Below are positions 17,116 to 25,879 of a DNA stretch of 64,000 nt, one piece after another. The notes below the pieces were generated by a model. The model did not search any database. It saw only the letters and a list, made by a program, of their open reading frames with translations, and had not been told where the DNA came from. Each line of letters begins with the position of its first letter. Positions within the stretch are counted from its first letter, which is position 1. The position numbers and the translations under genes are program-made. The stretch spans positions 1 to 64,000 of the forward strand of contig DAGJ01000012.1 in the NCBI GenBank assembly GCA_002495685.1. The letters run 5' to 3'. The DNA comes from Methanobrevibacter sp. UBA412 (GTDB lineage: Archaea; Methanobacteriota; Methanobacteria; Methanobacteriales; Methanobacteriaceae).

Positions 17116-18303
17116 TTAATGTGTGGTAATACTAATTATATCTCCATCAATTAATTCATAATCACTAGCTATGCGCATATTTTTTCTAGCATCAACAGCA
17201 AACATGAATTTATCACCAATATCAGAGTGAATTATATATGCTAATTCATGTGGATTAGAACCTTTAGGAACTAAAATACCATCAGGAAGAACATTACCCT
17301 TTTGATCAGTAAATTTATGTTCATCTTGAACTGGATAAACAACAATCATATTAAGTAATTCGAATATTGCTTTATTTAAAGCTTCTTGAATACCGGTACT
17401 GCCATATTTTTCTAAAATGTTAGTTCTAATATATTCAAGTGCTTTTATTTGATTAGCATTTAATTTTTCTGGATTTAATATTTCAAAATCAGAATCTCCT
17501 GAAACATATTTAATTAAACCAGATTCAGCAGCTCTTACTAAAGCAAGTTCAGATTCCGCTGAAGCAGGAACTACATTAGAATATTTTTCTTTAATACGTT
17601 CAATATTTTTATCAGCACCAGGTAAATCCGCTTTATTAGCAACTATTAACATTGGTTTAGCAATATTTAAAATTTTTCTAGTTAATTCTATTAAATCTTT
17701 TTCTTCCCATTTTGTATAATCCGGTTCAAAACCTCTTAAAGCTTCAATAATATCTTCAAGCATTATACCAGTACCAGATAATTGATCATAAATCACTTTT
17801 GAAATATCTAAGTGTTCCGCACCAACTTTACGAATTAATCTTGTCCAATTTCTGTTAAGTATTCCATACATCCACATTACTATCTCATTTTCAAGAAATC
17901 CTATATCTTCTAAAGGATCATGTGAACCTAAATCCACGGGATTTCCTTCTTCATCAGTAGACCCTGAAGCATCAATAACATGAAGAAAAACTTTTGCTTG
18001 AGTTAAATCGTCCAAAAATTTATTACCTAAACCTTTACCTTCATGAGCTCCTGGAACTAATCCTGCAACATCAATAAGTTCTATTGGAATAAGTCTTGTT
18101 CCATCTATGCATATAGAATTTCTCGGATTACATGAAACATTTAATTCTTTACATGGGCATTTACATGTAACATGCGCAACTGCTTTGTTTGCATCTATAG
18201 TAGTGAATGGATAATTAGCCATTTCAACTTTTGATGCTGTTGCTGAATTAAAAAATGATGATTTACCTACATTTGGTTTTCCTGTAACTGCAATTTGAAT
18301 CAT
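17116..18303 (-). CDS. YchF/OLA1-related GTPase with TGS domain
   Basis: A 395-residue translation-factor-class GTPase of the OBG/YchF family (COG0012), archaeal subtype. The P-loop is GKPNVGKSS at residues 7-15, the Walker-B-like [16 protein letters not shown] block is clear, and NKAD is the guanine-specificity motif. The C-terminal segment ([18 protein letters not shown] to the end) is the TGS RNA-binding-like domain. Cysteines in [15 protein letters not shown] near residue 50 are a feature of the archaeal version and could bind metal. It probably interacts with the ribosome, but the exact role is unsettled. It is a single gene with its own upstream gap of about 140 bases. Confidence 0.88.
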   Translation of the reverse strand: MIQIAVTGKPNVGKSSFFNSATASKVEMANYPFTTIDANKAVAHVTCKCPCKELNVSCNPRNSICIDGTRLIPIELIDVAGLVPGAHEGKGLGNKFLDDLTQAKVFLHVIDASGSTDEEGNPVDLGSHDPLEDIGFLENEIVMWMYGILNRNWTRLIRKVGAEHLDISKVIYDQLSGTGIMLEDIIEALRGFEPDYTKWEEKDLIELTRKILNIAKPMLIVANKADLPGADKNIERIKEKYSNVVPASAESELALVRAAESGLIKYVSGDSDFEILNPEKLNANQIKALEYIRTNILEKYGSTGIQEALNKAIFELLNMIVVYPVQDEHKFTDQKGNVLPDGILVPKGSNPHELAYIIHSDIGDKFMFAVDARKNMRIASDYELIDGDIISITTH

Positions 18304-18446
18304 TTAATCACCCCTATAATAATTTTTTTAATATGTGAAAAATTTTTTAAAAATAAAAAAAAATAGTTAAATCTTATTTTATATAAGATAATTACTTAAA
18401 AAAATTATAATAATTATTTATAAAAATTTAATGATAAATAAAAAAA

Positions 18447-19217
18447 TCAACCTATATATCTGAGATCATCATCAGATTGACCCATGGATTTATTTACCAT
18501 ATCTTGTTCCATTTGTTGAGCTTGATTTAATAATTTTCGAGTTTCTTCAGCTCTTTCTTCTAATTCATCAGTATTAATATTAAATTTTAAAATTAAAGAT
18601 AATTTTTGAAGAATAGCCTCAGCAGCTTCAGCATCAATAAAATAGCCTGGAGTTTCGCCCATTAAACAAGCCCCTGACATATTTCTTAATTTTCCTAATC
18701 CTAGAATAAGCCCAGAAGCCCCAACAATTCCACCATCAGCAGAACGTATTTCAATACCTGCTTCTTTAAGAAGTTCTATATTTTCGAGGTTTGTAGCTGC
18801 TCCAAAAACTTTTGTTTCTTCAACCGGTTTGCCTGTTGCTAAACCGCCTAATGTAAATAATTGTTTAACTCCATAACTTTCTATAAAATCTAATATTAAG
18901 CCACAAAGTTCATATTGACCTTCTGGTGATAATCCTTGAGTATTTCCCACTAATAGAATAAAATCTTGAGAATTTTCTCCTTGAGATTTTAAATAGTAAA
19001 GTTCATTTACCATACATTCAATAATTCCATCTTCCCCAACAAATACTTGAGGAGGAAAATGAGGAGAATATATTTCGGCAAATTTAGTGGCTCCTAATTC
19101 ATCAATCATATGATCTGCAGCTAATTTACCTACATGACCAATTCCAGGAAGTGCTTCTATAAAAATAGGATTATCTAAATTAATCTCTTCAATCACATTA
19201 ATTTGAGTATTTTTCAT
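18447..19217 (-). CDS. proteasome assembly chaperone-like PAC2 family protein
   Basis: A 256-residue PAC2-domain protein (COG2047-type). [23 protein letters not shown] and a later [24 protein letters not shown] are family landmarks. A charged helical tail (about 215-245) ends it. Eukaryotic homologues help assemble proteasomes; the archaeal role is unproven. A very strong AAGGAGGAATATT ribosome site precedes the ATG. It closes the operon L44e-S27e-aIF2-alpha-Nop10-PAC2, 23 bases after nop10. Confidence 0.85.
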   Translation of the reverse strand: MKNTQINVIEEINLDNPIFIEALPGIGHVGKLAADHMIDELGATKFAEIYSPHFPPQVFVGEDGIIECMVNELYYLKSQGENSQDFILLVGNTQGLSPEGQYELCGLILDFIESYGVKQLFTLGGLATGKPVEETKVFGAATNLENIELLKEAGIEIRSADGGIVGASGLILGLGKLRNMSGACLMGETPGYFIDAEAAEAILQKLSLILKFNINTDELEERAEETRKLLNQAQQMEQDMVNKSMGQSDDDLRYIG

Positions 19218-19240
19218 AATATTCCTCCTTAAAGGAATTT

Positions 19241-19408
19241 TTACTTATTATCCATTTCTTCTTTCAATTTTCGACGATATTTGCCATATTTATCTTCAAT
19301 TGAATATTTAGGTGGATAAACAACTTTTAATTCTCCACCACAATTAGGACAAGTATCTTTTATAGTATAAATGTCACATAAGGGGCATTTACGCATTTTC
19401 ATTTTCAT
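19241..19408 (-). CDS. nop10: H/ACA ribonucleoprotein Nop10
   Basis: A 55-residue protein beginning [20 protein letters not shown]. It has a zinc-ribbon-like CPLC...CPNCGG pair and the conserved [18 protein letters not shown] stretch that contacts Cbf5 in archaeal H/ACA guide RNPs. The reading frame runs from an ATG at 19408 to a TAA at 19241. It sits between aIF2-alpha and the PAC2 gene, an order widely conserved in archaea. Confidence 0.93.
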   Translation of the reverse strand: MKMKMRKCPLCDIYTIKDTCPNCGGELKVVYPPKYSIEDKYGKYRRKLKEEMDNK

Positions 19409-19467
19409 GTTAAATCACTACTAAAAAAAAGTTAAAAAAAGTAAAAATTATAAAATTAAAAATAATT

Positions 19468-20250
19468 TTAATCTAATTCTCGTAAAAATTCGCCTTTACC
19501 ATTAGAATCTTCAATGACTTTAATACAATTATCTGCAGCTTTTTTTAGTGTTTTTTCTGCTAAGATATAATCAGTTGATTTAACTGTGATTCTATAACGT
19601 GGAGCACCAACACATTGAACTTCTACATCTTCAATTTTTTCAGCAGATTCGAGAGCTTTTCTAACTATATCTACACCATTTGATTCATAAGTTTCTATAT
19701 CAACATAACCAGTTATATGAACTTCTGGAGGAGTTATATTATTTTTAGCTACTTCTGTGATAGCTTCAGCCCATTCTTCATTGATACCTTCATCAGTAAG
19801 TGAAGATTTTCCTTCATCAGCAGCAATTTCAAACGCACCATAAACATCACCAAAAATATCCATGATTTCATAACCTACTTCCTTGTAAGCTGTGTTTAAA
19901 TCTTTATTTAAAGATTTAGCTGCTAATTCTAAGAATTTTTCAGCTTTTTGTTCAACTTTCCATTGTTGAATCTTTTTTGTTCTTTGATCTTCTCTTATTC
20001 TTTTTAGTGATGCATCAACATGCCCTTTTTTTGGATTAACTCTTAATACTCGAGCAACAATCTTTTGATTTTCTCTTACATGATCTCGAATATTTTTAAC
20101 CCAACCAGATGAAACTTCAGAAATATGAATAAAAGCTTCTTTTCCAGAATATTCCTCAAGTTTTGCGAATGCACCATAATTAAGAACTTTATAAACTGTA
20201 CCAACAATTAGTTCTCCTTCTTCTGGCCATTCTTGACTTTTTCTTACCAT
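19468..20250 (-). CDS. translation initiation factor aIF2 alpha subunit
   Basis: Alpha subunit of the heterotrimeric factor that brings initiator tRNA to the small ribosomal subunit. The N-terminal S1 fold (about 10-85) reads [20 protein letters not shown], with [13 protein letters not shown] matching the eIF2-alpha block. A helical domain and a C-terminal alpha/beta domain (about 175-255) follow. The length of 260 residues is typical. It lies in a minus-strand operon downstream of S27e and upstream of nop10. Confidence 0.95.
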   Translation of the reverse strand: MVRKSQEWPEEGELIVGTVYKVLNYGAFAKLEEYSGKEAFIHISEVSSGWVKNIRDHVRENQKIVARVLRVNPKKGHVDASLKRIREDQRTKKIQQWKVEQKAEKFLELAAKSLNKDLNTAYKEVGYEIMDIFGDVYGAFEIAADEGKSSLTDEGINEEWAEAITEVAKNNITPPEVHITGYVDIETYESNGVDIVRKALESAEKIEDVEVQCVGAPRYRITVKSTDYILAEKTLKKAADNCIKVIEDSNGKGEFLRELD

Positions 20251-20380
20251 TTAAACACCTGAATAGTTTTTAAGATTAAAATTAAAAATAAATTTTTAAT
20301 TAAAATCTATATTTTATATAAAATTAAAAAAACTAAAAACCAATTTTTAAAATTTTAATGAAAAAAAATAAAAAAAGAAT

Positions 20381-20560
20381 TTAGTTTAAAACTTCTTCAA
20401 TATGAGCTATTATCTTTGCTTTAGAACCACGTGATTTTACAATAGTTTTACCGCAGATAATACATTTTACATCAGAAGCTGCACGATCAAAGATAATTTG
20501 TTCATTATCACAATCTAAACATTTAACCTTTAAAAAGTTTCCTCTACCTTTACTAGCCAT
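20381..20560 (-). CDS. rps27e: ribosomal protein S27e
   Basis: A 59-residue zinc-ribbon ribosomal protein of the small subunit: MASKGRGNFLKVKCLDCDNE begins it, and a second pair is CIICG. Four cysteines give the S27e zinc finger. The frame runs from an ATG at 20560 to a TAA at 20381. Its ribosome site GGTGATAAA overlaps the end of the L44e gene (eight bases between stop and start), so translation is probably coupled. Confidence 0.95.
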   Translation of the reverse strand: MASKGRGNFLKVKCLDCDNEQIIFDRAASDVKCIICGKTIVKSRGSKAKIIAHIEEVLN

Positions 20561-20568
20561 TTTATCAC

Positions 20569-20847
20569 CTATTTAGATACAAATTCAGGTTTTCCTGTTC
20601 TGAAAGAATTACCGATATGAGATTTACCACATTCTTTACATTTATATCTTAAATCTAATTTTTTAATCGGTTTGTTACCTGCAGGTAAAGGTCTTGGATA
20701 ACCTCTGTAACCAGCGGTAACTCTTCTAAATTGTCTTTGACCCCATTTTAATTCACTTGCTTTTCGTTTTTTAGCTGTATGAACTTCATGAATTGTATGT
20801 TTTTTACAATTAGGACAATATCTTCTTTTTTCTTTTGGTATCTTCAT
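20569..20847 (-). CDS. rpl44e: ribosomal protein L44e
   Basis: A 92-residue large-subunit protein with the L44e zinc site: [13 protein letters not shown] near residue 12 and [10 protein letters not shown] near 70. The basic centre ([20 protein letters not shown]) contacts rRNA. It is the first gene of the operon that continues with S27e, aIF2-alpha, Nop10 and PAC2. The start has an AAGGTGATTAA site. A perfect 8-bp hairpin lies 17 bases upstream of the ATG, and a long leader with direct repeats precedes that. Confidence 0.95.
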   Translation of the reverse strand: MKIPKEKRRYCPNCKKHTIHEVHTAKKRKASELKWGQRQFRRVTAGYRGYPRPLPAGNKPIKKLDLRYKCKECGKSHIGNSFRTGKPEFVSK

Positions 20848-20863
20848 TTAATCACCTTAATAC

Positions 20864-20882
20864 AATCTGAATTTTTCAGATT
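20864..20882 (-). promoter_or_regulatory. perfect leader hairpin before L44e
   Basis: AATCTGAA and TTCAGATT pair over 8 bp with a three-base loop, ending 17 bases before the L44e start and next to its ribosome site. It could be an RNA control element for the ribosomal-protein operon. The proposal rests on position and perfect pairing only. Confidence 0.4.
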
Positions 20883-20920
20883 TCCTTTTTTCATCTATTT
20901 TTTCTAAAAATACTATAAAG

Positions 20921-21014
20921 GAATCAATTAAATTTCCCAATAGCTGATGACATATCTATAAAAATAATTACAATAAACAACACCCAAGAATCTATTAAAT
21001 TTCTTAGTAGCTGA
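20921..21014. repeat. 27-bp imperfect direct repeat, two copies 67 bp apart
   Basis: Copy 1 (20921-20947) and copy 2 (20988-21014) share GAATC-ATTAAATTTC--A-TAGCTGA, with about 23 of 27 bases identical. A weaker third match (ATTTTATTAAATATCTTA) begins near 21039. The repeats lie upstream of the L44e operon. Confidence 0.55.
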
Positions 21015-21236
21015 ATATTACATTACTAAACTAAAAAGATTTTATTAAATATCTTATTAATTTATAAATGTATTTTTTAAGAATTAACTTAATAGAGTTA
21101 ATCTTAAATTATTTAACAATAAATAAAAATTAATTTATATAAAATTTTTATTACCATAAAATAGATACATATTGTATTTTATAATCAATTAATATTTAAA
21201 TTTAATGTTTTTTTATTTAAAAAAGTATTAAAAATA

Positions 21237-22250
21237 TTAAGGAATTTTAATTAATCTTGCTTTCCTATACTTTACAAAAATTTTTGCATTATCCCTTGGC
21301 ATTACAACAATGTCTTGAGAAAAAAAAGGACCATAAACTTTTTCATCGACCCCAATTATTGGTTCTACATCTTTGAAAATGAGTAATGTGTCATTTATAG
21401 AGTTTTGATTAATATTTTTTGAATAATTATTATATTCCTCTTGAGTCTCTTCGTTAAAATCTACAAATTGATTATCAATTCTATTTAAAATATCAGATAA
21501 ATTAGAATTTTCTTGCTGAGTAGATTTATTATTTTTTATTTCATTTTCTTTATTTAAATCAGAATTTTTGGATTGATTTTTTAATAAATTAGAATTACTT
21601 TTTCGTAATTGCTTTTCAATGGGTTCAAACTTTTCATCAGATAAAACTTTAGCATTTTTAATTTTTTGAAGTTCATCTAAAACTTCATCATTTTTAAAAT
21701 TTTTGGAATTTTCTGAATTTTTAAAATCACTGCTTTGTTTATTATTTTCTTTTTCATTTAAAGTATTAATTTCTTTTAAAGATTCACCTGAAGCTTTTTT
21801 TACATTATTAGATTTAAATTCTATATTATCTTCTTTATCTTCTAATTCTTCAGTAAATTTATCCAAAGATATATTTCCCCTATGATCCCTTAAAGTATCA
21901 ATTAATGAAAAATATAAAGTTTCTTCTTCTTTAGTTAAATTTAAAGGAGTTGTATCAAGAAAATCAAATTGGGGTTTTCCTTTTTTAAATAAATGATATG
22001 ACCTATGAATATTCATTAATGCAGCTTCAGTTATTTTATGTTCTCTGCGTTCACATATTTCTGTAGCAATTCTTTGAGCATCTTTTAAAAGGTATTGTTT
22101 ATCTGAAAAAGGATCCGGACCTACAGTGGTTTTAAGTTCATTAATATAATTATTAACATTTTTATAAAAATTATCTCCTACTCTAGCTAAAGAACTATTA
22201 TTTCGCTCTTTTTTCTGAATTTGACGTAAAGTTTGAAAAAATTCTTCCAC
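21237..22250 (-). CDS. GINS complex subunit Gins51 with expanded linker
   Basis: Subunit of the archaeal GINS complex, which joins MCM helicase and primase/polymerase at the replication fork. The N-terminal alpha-helical A domain spans about 1-145. The C-terminal beta-rich B domain is about 288-337 (LLIFKDVEPIIGVDEKVYGP to the end). Between them is a low-complexity, Asn/Lys/Glu/Ser-rich linker of about 140 residues, which makes the protein 337 residues instead of roughly 170-200. The start is a GTG (22248-22250) behind GAGAGGATT. It follows the PCNA gene by 94 bases on the same strand, a functional pairing often seen in archaea. Confidence 0.85.
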   Translation of the reverse strand: MEEFFQTLRQIQKKERNNSSLARVGDNFYKNVNNYINELKTTVGPDPFSDKQYLLKDAQRIATEICERREHKITEAALMNIHRSYHLFKKGKPQFDFLDTTPLNLTKEEETLYFSLIDTLRDHRGNISLDKFTEELEDKEDNIEFKSNNVKKASGESLKEINTLNEKENNKQSSDFKNSENSKNFKNDEVLDELQKIKNAKVLSDEKFEPIEKQLRKSNSNLLKNQSKNSDLNKENEIKNNKSTQQENSNLSDILNRIDNQFVDFNEETQEEYNNYSKNINQNSINDTLLIFKDVEPIIGVDEKVYGPFFSQDIVVMPRDNAKIFVKYRKARLIKIP

Positions 22251-22344
22251 TATAATCCTCTCTAATTAATTTATTAAATAAAAAATAATTTTATGAAAAT
22301 ATGTAAAAAAATAAGTAAAAAAAGTTAAAAAATAGAAAACGAAA

Positions 22345-23079
22345 TTAATCGTCCGCTTCTATTCTAGGAGCAAGTAAAAAACTAAGCTCTCCATCTTCTG
22401 AGACCATTTTAAGACTTAAATGTAAAGGCATATCATTTCCAAGTTTAATGGTTGCAACATCTGAAAATTTATCAGCTTTTAACATTTCTCTTATTTTTTC
22501 TAATGAAAAAATAGATTTTGCTTCTGTATCAATTTTTTCACCATGTAAATATTCTATGTTTGCATCCCCAAATTCACCTTCAGCTGATGCTCTAAATTTT
22601 TCAGAATCAACAATTAAAGCTATTTTATCAGAAAATATATCCATATCTTGAATAGAATCTTTTAGAAGAGCGAAAGGAATATCAAACTTAGTAGGGTGCT
22701 CTAATTCTGGAGGAGAAGGAGCTTCATACTCCATATCAATTAGTCTAATCTTAAAAGTTCTCTTAGCTTCGCCTTCAAAGGTAATAATAAAATTTCCTTC
22801 ATCTAATGACATTATCACACGATCATTAGATTTAGAACGTTTTAATACCTTCATTAATTCATCAGTATCTATATTAATCTTTTCAGGTTCATCGCAAACA
22901 TATTCATCAAATAAACTTGCCTTTAACTCTAAATGCACAAATGTGATATGACTACGATCTAAGGCATCCAAACGGATACCTTCACTATCAGTTTGTATTT
23001 GCACTTCATCAACAATGGAAGATATTGCATCAAAACTTGTTTTTAAAATGTTAGGATCACTTAATTCAGCTTTAAACAT
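22345..23079 (-). CDS. pcn: DNA polymerase sliding clamp PCNA
   Basis: A 244-residue sliding clamp that encircles DNA and tethers the polymerase, ligase and repair enzymes. [17 protein letters not shown] near residue 36 and the interdomain and C-terminal APRIEADD tail are characteristic PCNA features. The length is normal and one copy is seen. It lies between a membrane protein of unknown function upstream and Gins51 downstream, all on the minus strand. Confidence 0.95.
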   Translation of the reverse strand: MFKAELSDPNILKTSFDAISSIVDEVQIQTDSEGIRLDALDRSHITFVHLELKASLFDEYVCDEPEKINIDTDELMKVLKRSKSNDRVIMSLDEGNFIITFEGEAKRTFKIRLIDMEYEAPSPPELEHPTKFDIPFALLKDSIQDMDIFSDKIALIVDSEKFRASAEGEFGDANIEYLHGEKIDTEAKSIFSLEKIREMLKADKFSDVATIKLGNDMPLHLSLKMVSEDGELSFLLAPRIEADD

Positions 23080-23231
23080 TCAAAATCATCTCTCAATTAA
23101 AATTCAACAAAAGACCAATTAACTAATTAATTAGTCAACAAATAAGTTAATATTAAAATATAATATTATGATACTATAATTTAGTTTTTCATCTTATATA
23201 AATTTTTAAAAAAATAAAAATATAAAATTTA

Positions 23232-23840
23232 TTATTTTTCATCATCAAAAGATTCAGATTTCTTAACTAAATTATCCACAGAATCTAAAGCTTCCTCAAA
23301 TGAAACTGAATTATTATTAACACTTGAATCTTTTTTATCAACACGTTTTTCAGTAAAAGAAACCTTATTTTCTTTTTTAGAAGAATTTGAGTTAAAATCT
23401 ATATTTTTATTTATTTTTTCGAAATTAAAAATTGATTTAATATCATTTTTAATTTTTCCATTTTTAGAATTTATAGTATCGTTAGAATCAGAAGAATTAA
23501 TATTAGATTTTGGATTAGTAGAAATATCAGATTTTTTAGAATCAGAAAAATCATCTGTCTCCTCAATATTTTTTATATTATCAAAAGTTTTGCCTAAAGA
23601 ATTTTTAGACGAAAAATTTATAAAAAATGATATAGCTAAAATGATAAAACCTAAAATAATCAAAAATACAGAAGATGTAGCTGTTTCACCAGATAAAACA
23701 TTATCCACTACTTTATCTGAACTAGTTCCAAAAAGGTAAACACCTAATACAACAAATAGAATACCAATTACTATTGTAATAAATGTTATTAAAAAAGATT
23801 TATTAATATATTTATTAAAAAATTTATTAGAACTTTTCAA
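23232..23840 (-). CDS. unknown membrane protein with two hydrophobic segments, start uncertain
   Basis: Unrecognised protein of about 202 residues. Two membrane segments (about 15-37 and 54-72) are followed by a Ser/Asn/Lys/Asp-rich, probably disordered cytoplasmic tail that ends in an acidic helix. The only usable start near the first membrane segment is a TTG at 23840 with no ribosome site. The same frame stays open upstream to about 23943 and translates to a charged, coding-like sequence (WDIIKEKSNNNLNEGENPKS onward), but it has no ATG or GTG. Either an unusual start is used or the 5' end is damaged. It lies between TFS and PCNA on the same strand. No function is proposed. Confidence 0.55.
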   Translation of the reverse strand: MKSSNKFFNKYINKSFLITFITIVIGILFVVLGVYLFGTSSDKVVDNVLSGETATSSVFLIILGFIILAISFFINFSSKNSLGKTFDNIKNIEETDDFSDSKKSDISTNPKSNINSSDSNDTINSKNGKIKNDIKSIFNFEKINKNIDFNSNSSKKENKVSFTEKRVDKKDSSVNNNSVSFEEALDSVDNLVKKSESFDDEK

Positions 23841-23966
23841 GATAGGTATTTCTGTATCTGAATCTTTAAAATTTTCTTCAGATTTAGGATTCTCTCCTTC
23901 ATTTAAGTTATTATTGGATTTTTCCTTAATAATATCCCAAGATTATAAATTTAATTAATAAAAATT

Positions 23967-24281
23967 TTAGTCGTATTCTCTCCAAGTATGCTTACACTTT
24001 AAACATTTGAAAAATCTTGTAGGAGCTTCATCAGCACTACGAGTTTGTTGTAACCACCATTCTGCTTTACCATGTCCACATTCAGGGCATATAACATTGG
24101 TGGTTGGACGAGTAGTGACATTTCCATCAGTCATGACAACAGTATCTTTAGTATTAATTTCTTCAGACACTTTTTCATATTCATTGCCTTTTTTTAAAGT
24201 TTTTGTTTCGCCACAAGTTTTACATTCAAGTTTATCGCCATTTGGAAGCATCATTCCTCCACATTTCGGACAAAAATCCAT
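23967..24281 (-). CDS. tfs: transcription factor S (TFIIS-like)
   Basis: RNA-cleavage-stimulating factor for archaeal RNA polymerase. The 104-residue protein has two zinc ribbons: MDFCPKCGGMM...CKTCGE at the N-terminus and CPECGHGKAEWW...CLKCKHTW at the C-terminus. The catalytic acidic pair is in RSADEAPTRFF, so it is the active TFS form. A near-perfect GGAGGTAAATT ribosome site precedes the ATG. It belongs to a minus-strand run of transcription and replication genes. Confidence 0.95.
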   Translation of the reverse strand: MDFCPKCGGMMLPNGDKLECKTCGETKTLKKGNEYEKVSEEINTKDTVVMTDGNVTTRPTTNVICPECGHGKAEWWLQQTRSADEAPTRFFKCLKCKHTWREYD

Positions 24282-24447
24282 AATTTACCTCCAATATAAT
24301 GATATTAATTAAAAATTTTTGATTTTTATTAAACCTTTAAAGTAAGATTTAATTATATTACTTATTTGTTATAATTACTAATATTTAAAGTTAATTTTAT
24401 TTCATTTTAAAAAAATTAAGAAAAATAAAAAAATTAGTATGAAAAAA

Positions 24448-24861
24448 TTAATTCAAATAATCAAATATATCATGTAAAATTTGTTTATGATCAAAAGCTA
24501 AGTCAATATTACGTAAATCTTCAAATGAAAATATTTTAATTTCCTTAGCATCATCATCTGCACATCGCATATTCATGTCCCCTTCAGCCAAATACACAAC
24601 CGTGATTGTATGGCCCCTAGGATCTCTTAAAGGATCTGAATAAACTTTAAATTGTTTTTTCAAATTGACATCAATACTAGTTTCTTCTTTAGCTTCACGA
24701 ATTGCAGCATTTTCAGTAGTTTCACCATAATCAACAAAACCACCTGGAAATGCCCAACAATCTTTAAAAGGATTATTTTTACGTTTAATAAGAATAAAAT
24801 CTTTATTTTCATTATAAATAAAAATATCAACAGTTATTGATGGTTTTTTATGATAGGACAT
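24448..24861 (-). CDS. Nudix hydrolase, ADP-ribose pyrophosphatase-like
   Basis: A 137-residue Nudix enzyme. The Nudix box is intact: GGFVDYGETTENAAIREAKEETSIDV (about 40-65) fits G-x5-E-x7-REUxEE. KRKNNPFKDCWAFPGG before it, and HTITVVYLAE after it, match small ADP-ribose or NADH pyrophosphatase-type members. The substrate is not certain. It begins 16 bases downstream of rpoL on the same strand and is probably co-transcribed with it. Confidence 0.85.
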   Translation of the reverse strand: MSYHKKPSITVDIFIYNENKDFILIKRKNNPFKDCWAFPGGFVDYGETTENAAIREAKEETSIDVNLKKQFKVYSDPLRDPRGHTITVVYLAEGDMNMRCADDDAKEIKIFSFEDLRNIDLAFDHKQILHDIFDYLN

Positions 24862-24877
24862 TAAACCATGCCTCAGA

Positions 24878-25150
24878 TTAAATAGATTCTACTAATGCTT
24901 TAAAATCATTAGATTCATCTTTTAAATGATTAGCTGCTTTAACAAGAGAATTTCTAGGTCTTTTAGTTCTTTTAGTTTTAATAGTCATATGTGGTTCGCC
25001 TATTATTGGGTGATCTATTCCATAAACAGCATATTCCACATCATCATCTTCCATTAAATATTTTCTTAGTACATTACAAATAGTATGGTCTTCACCATGT
25101 ATTATAATTTCAAGTTCTAGTGTTTTATCAGTTACAATTTCAATTTCCAT
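24878..25150 (-). CDS. rpoL: RNA polymerase subunit Rpo11 (L)
   Basis: A 90-residue alpha-like assembly subunit that pairs with Rpo3 (D). HGEDHTICNVLRKYLMEDDDVEYA is the conserved dimerisation block. The open frame extends 32 codons further, but those residues are unlike RpoL and overlap the 3' end of the Csl4 gene, so the ATG at 25150 (MEIEIVTDKT) is chosen. The gene follows csl4 and precedes a Nudix gene. Confidence 0.93.
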   Translation of the reverse strand: MEIEIVTDKTLELEIIIHGEDHTICNVLRKYLMEDDDVEYAVYGIDHPIIGEPHMTIKTKRTKRPRNSLVKAANHLKDESNDFKALVESI

Positions 25151-25178
25151 ATTATCATTCCATAAATAAAAATAATTA

Positions 25179-25745
25179 TTATTCAACATAATTTGAAGAT
25201 ATTTTTCTTTTTTCTTTGTGATTACATCTTTCACAATAAAGTTCATTTCTTTTGGAAGGTTTCATATAATTTCTACAACGTGTACACATTGCTTTAATTA
25301 CTCCACAATTATCTTCAATTGTGGTTAAATCCACATTATCTCCCATGACTTTAATTATTTCTGCTTCTATAATATCTCCTATTCTAAATGCTTCATTTAA
25401 TCTATCTAAATAACCTTTGGTGACTTGAGATATATGAATAGCAGCTTTATAAGGTAAAGCAAATTCACGAGAACAGCCCTTTTTAGTTTGAATATCAACT
25501 AAAGCCCGTTGTCCTCGAAGATCTTTAATCTGTCCAAAAATAATATCTCCTTTTTTTAGTAAAACTGGACCTCCAGATTTAGAAATAACCTCAATTTCTT
25601 TAGATTTAATATTTATATATACATTTCCTGATGTAGTTGATTTTATAAATCCCTCATCATCATATGCTCCTTGACCAGGCAAAAATTGTTCACTAACAGC
25701 TAAAAAATCACCAGGCATAACTAAATCTCCAGATTCTATTTTCAT
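25179..25745 (-). CDS. csl4: exosome RNA-binding subunit Csl4
   Basis: Cap subunit of the archaeal RNA exosome. A 188-residue protein with an N-terminal domain beginning MKIESGDLVMPGDFLAVSE, a central S1 domain (KGDIIFGQIKDLRGQRALVDI through HISQVTKGYLDRLNEAFRIG, about 65-135) and a C-terminal zinc ribbon (CTRCRNYM...LYCERCNHKEKR). All four zinc cysteines are present. An AGAGGTG site precedes the ATG. It heads the csl4-rpoL-Nudix run. Confidence 0.93.
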   Translation of the reverse strand: MKIESGDLVMPGDFLAVSEQFLPGQGAYDDEGFIKSTTSGNVYINIKSKEIEVISKSGGPVLLKKGDIIFGQIKDLRGQRALVDIQTKKGCSREFALPYKAAIHISQVTKGYLDRLNEAFRIGDIIEAEIIKVMGDNVDLTTIEDNCGVIKAMCTRCRNYMKPSKRNELYCERCNHKEKRKISSNYVE

Positions 25746-25879
25746 AATACACCTCTAAAAAAGTAAGGATTAAATAATTTTTATATACAAAAATATATTT
25801 TTATAAATTATTTCGACAATTTTATCTTAATAAATATATTTATTAATTTAATCTTATATATTAATTTGTTTATTAAAAT

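Larger units (their letters stand above)
20848..21236. other. leader and promoter region of the L44e operon
   Basis: A 389-base gap without coding potential. It contains a hairpin at 20864-20882, a proximal TATA-like element at 20912-20919, direct repeats at 20921-20947 and 20988-21014 with a weaker third unit near 21040, and a distal minus-strand TATTA-type TATA match at 21136-21143. It separates the L44e operon from the 3' end of the Gins51 gene on the same strand. Confidence 0.55.

Noticed and set aside
20941..21014. C/D-box small RNA between TGATGAC (20945) and CTGA (21011)
   Set aside because: The C-box-like sequence is CTGATGA rather than a purine start, no terminal stem or internal box pair is visible, and the two CTGA elements are explained by the direct repeat.
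24007..24312. Plus-strand frame opposite transcription factor S
   Set aside because: The opposite strand encodes an intact TFS with all zinc ligands. The frame is a shadow.
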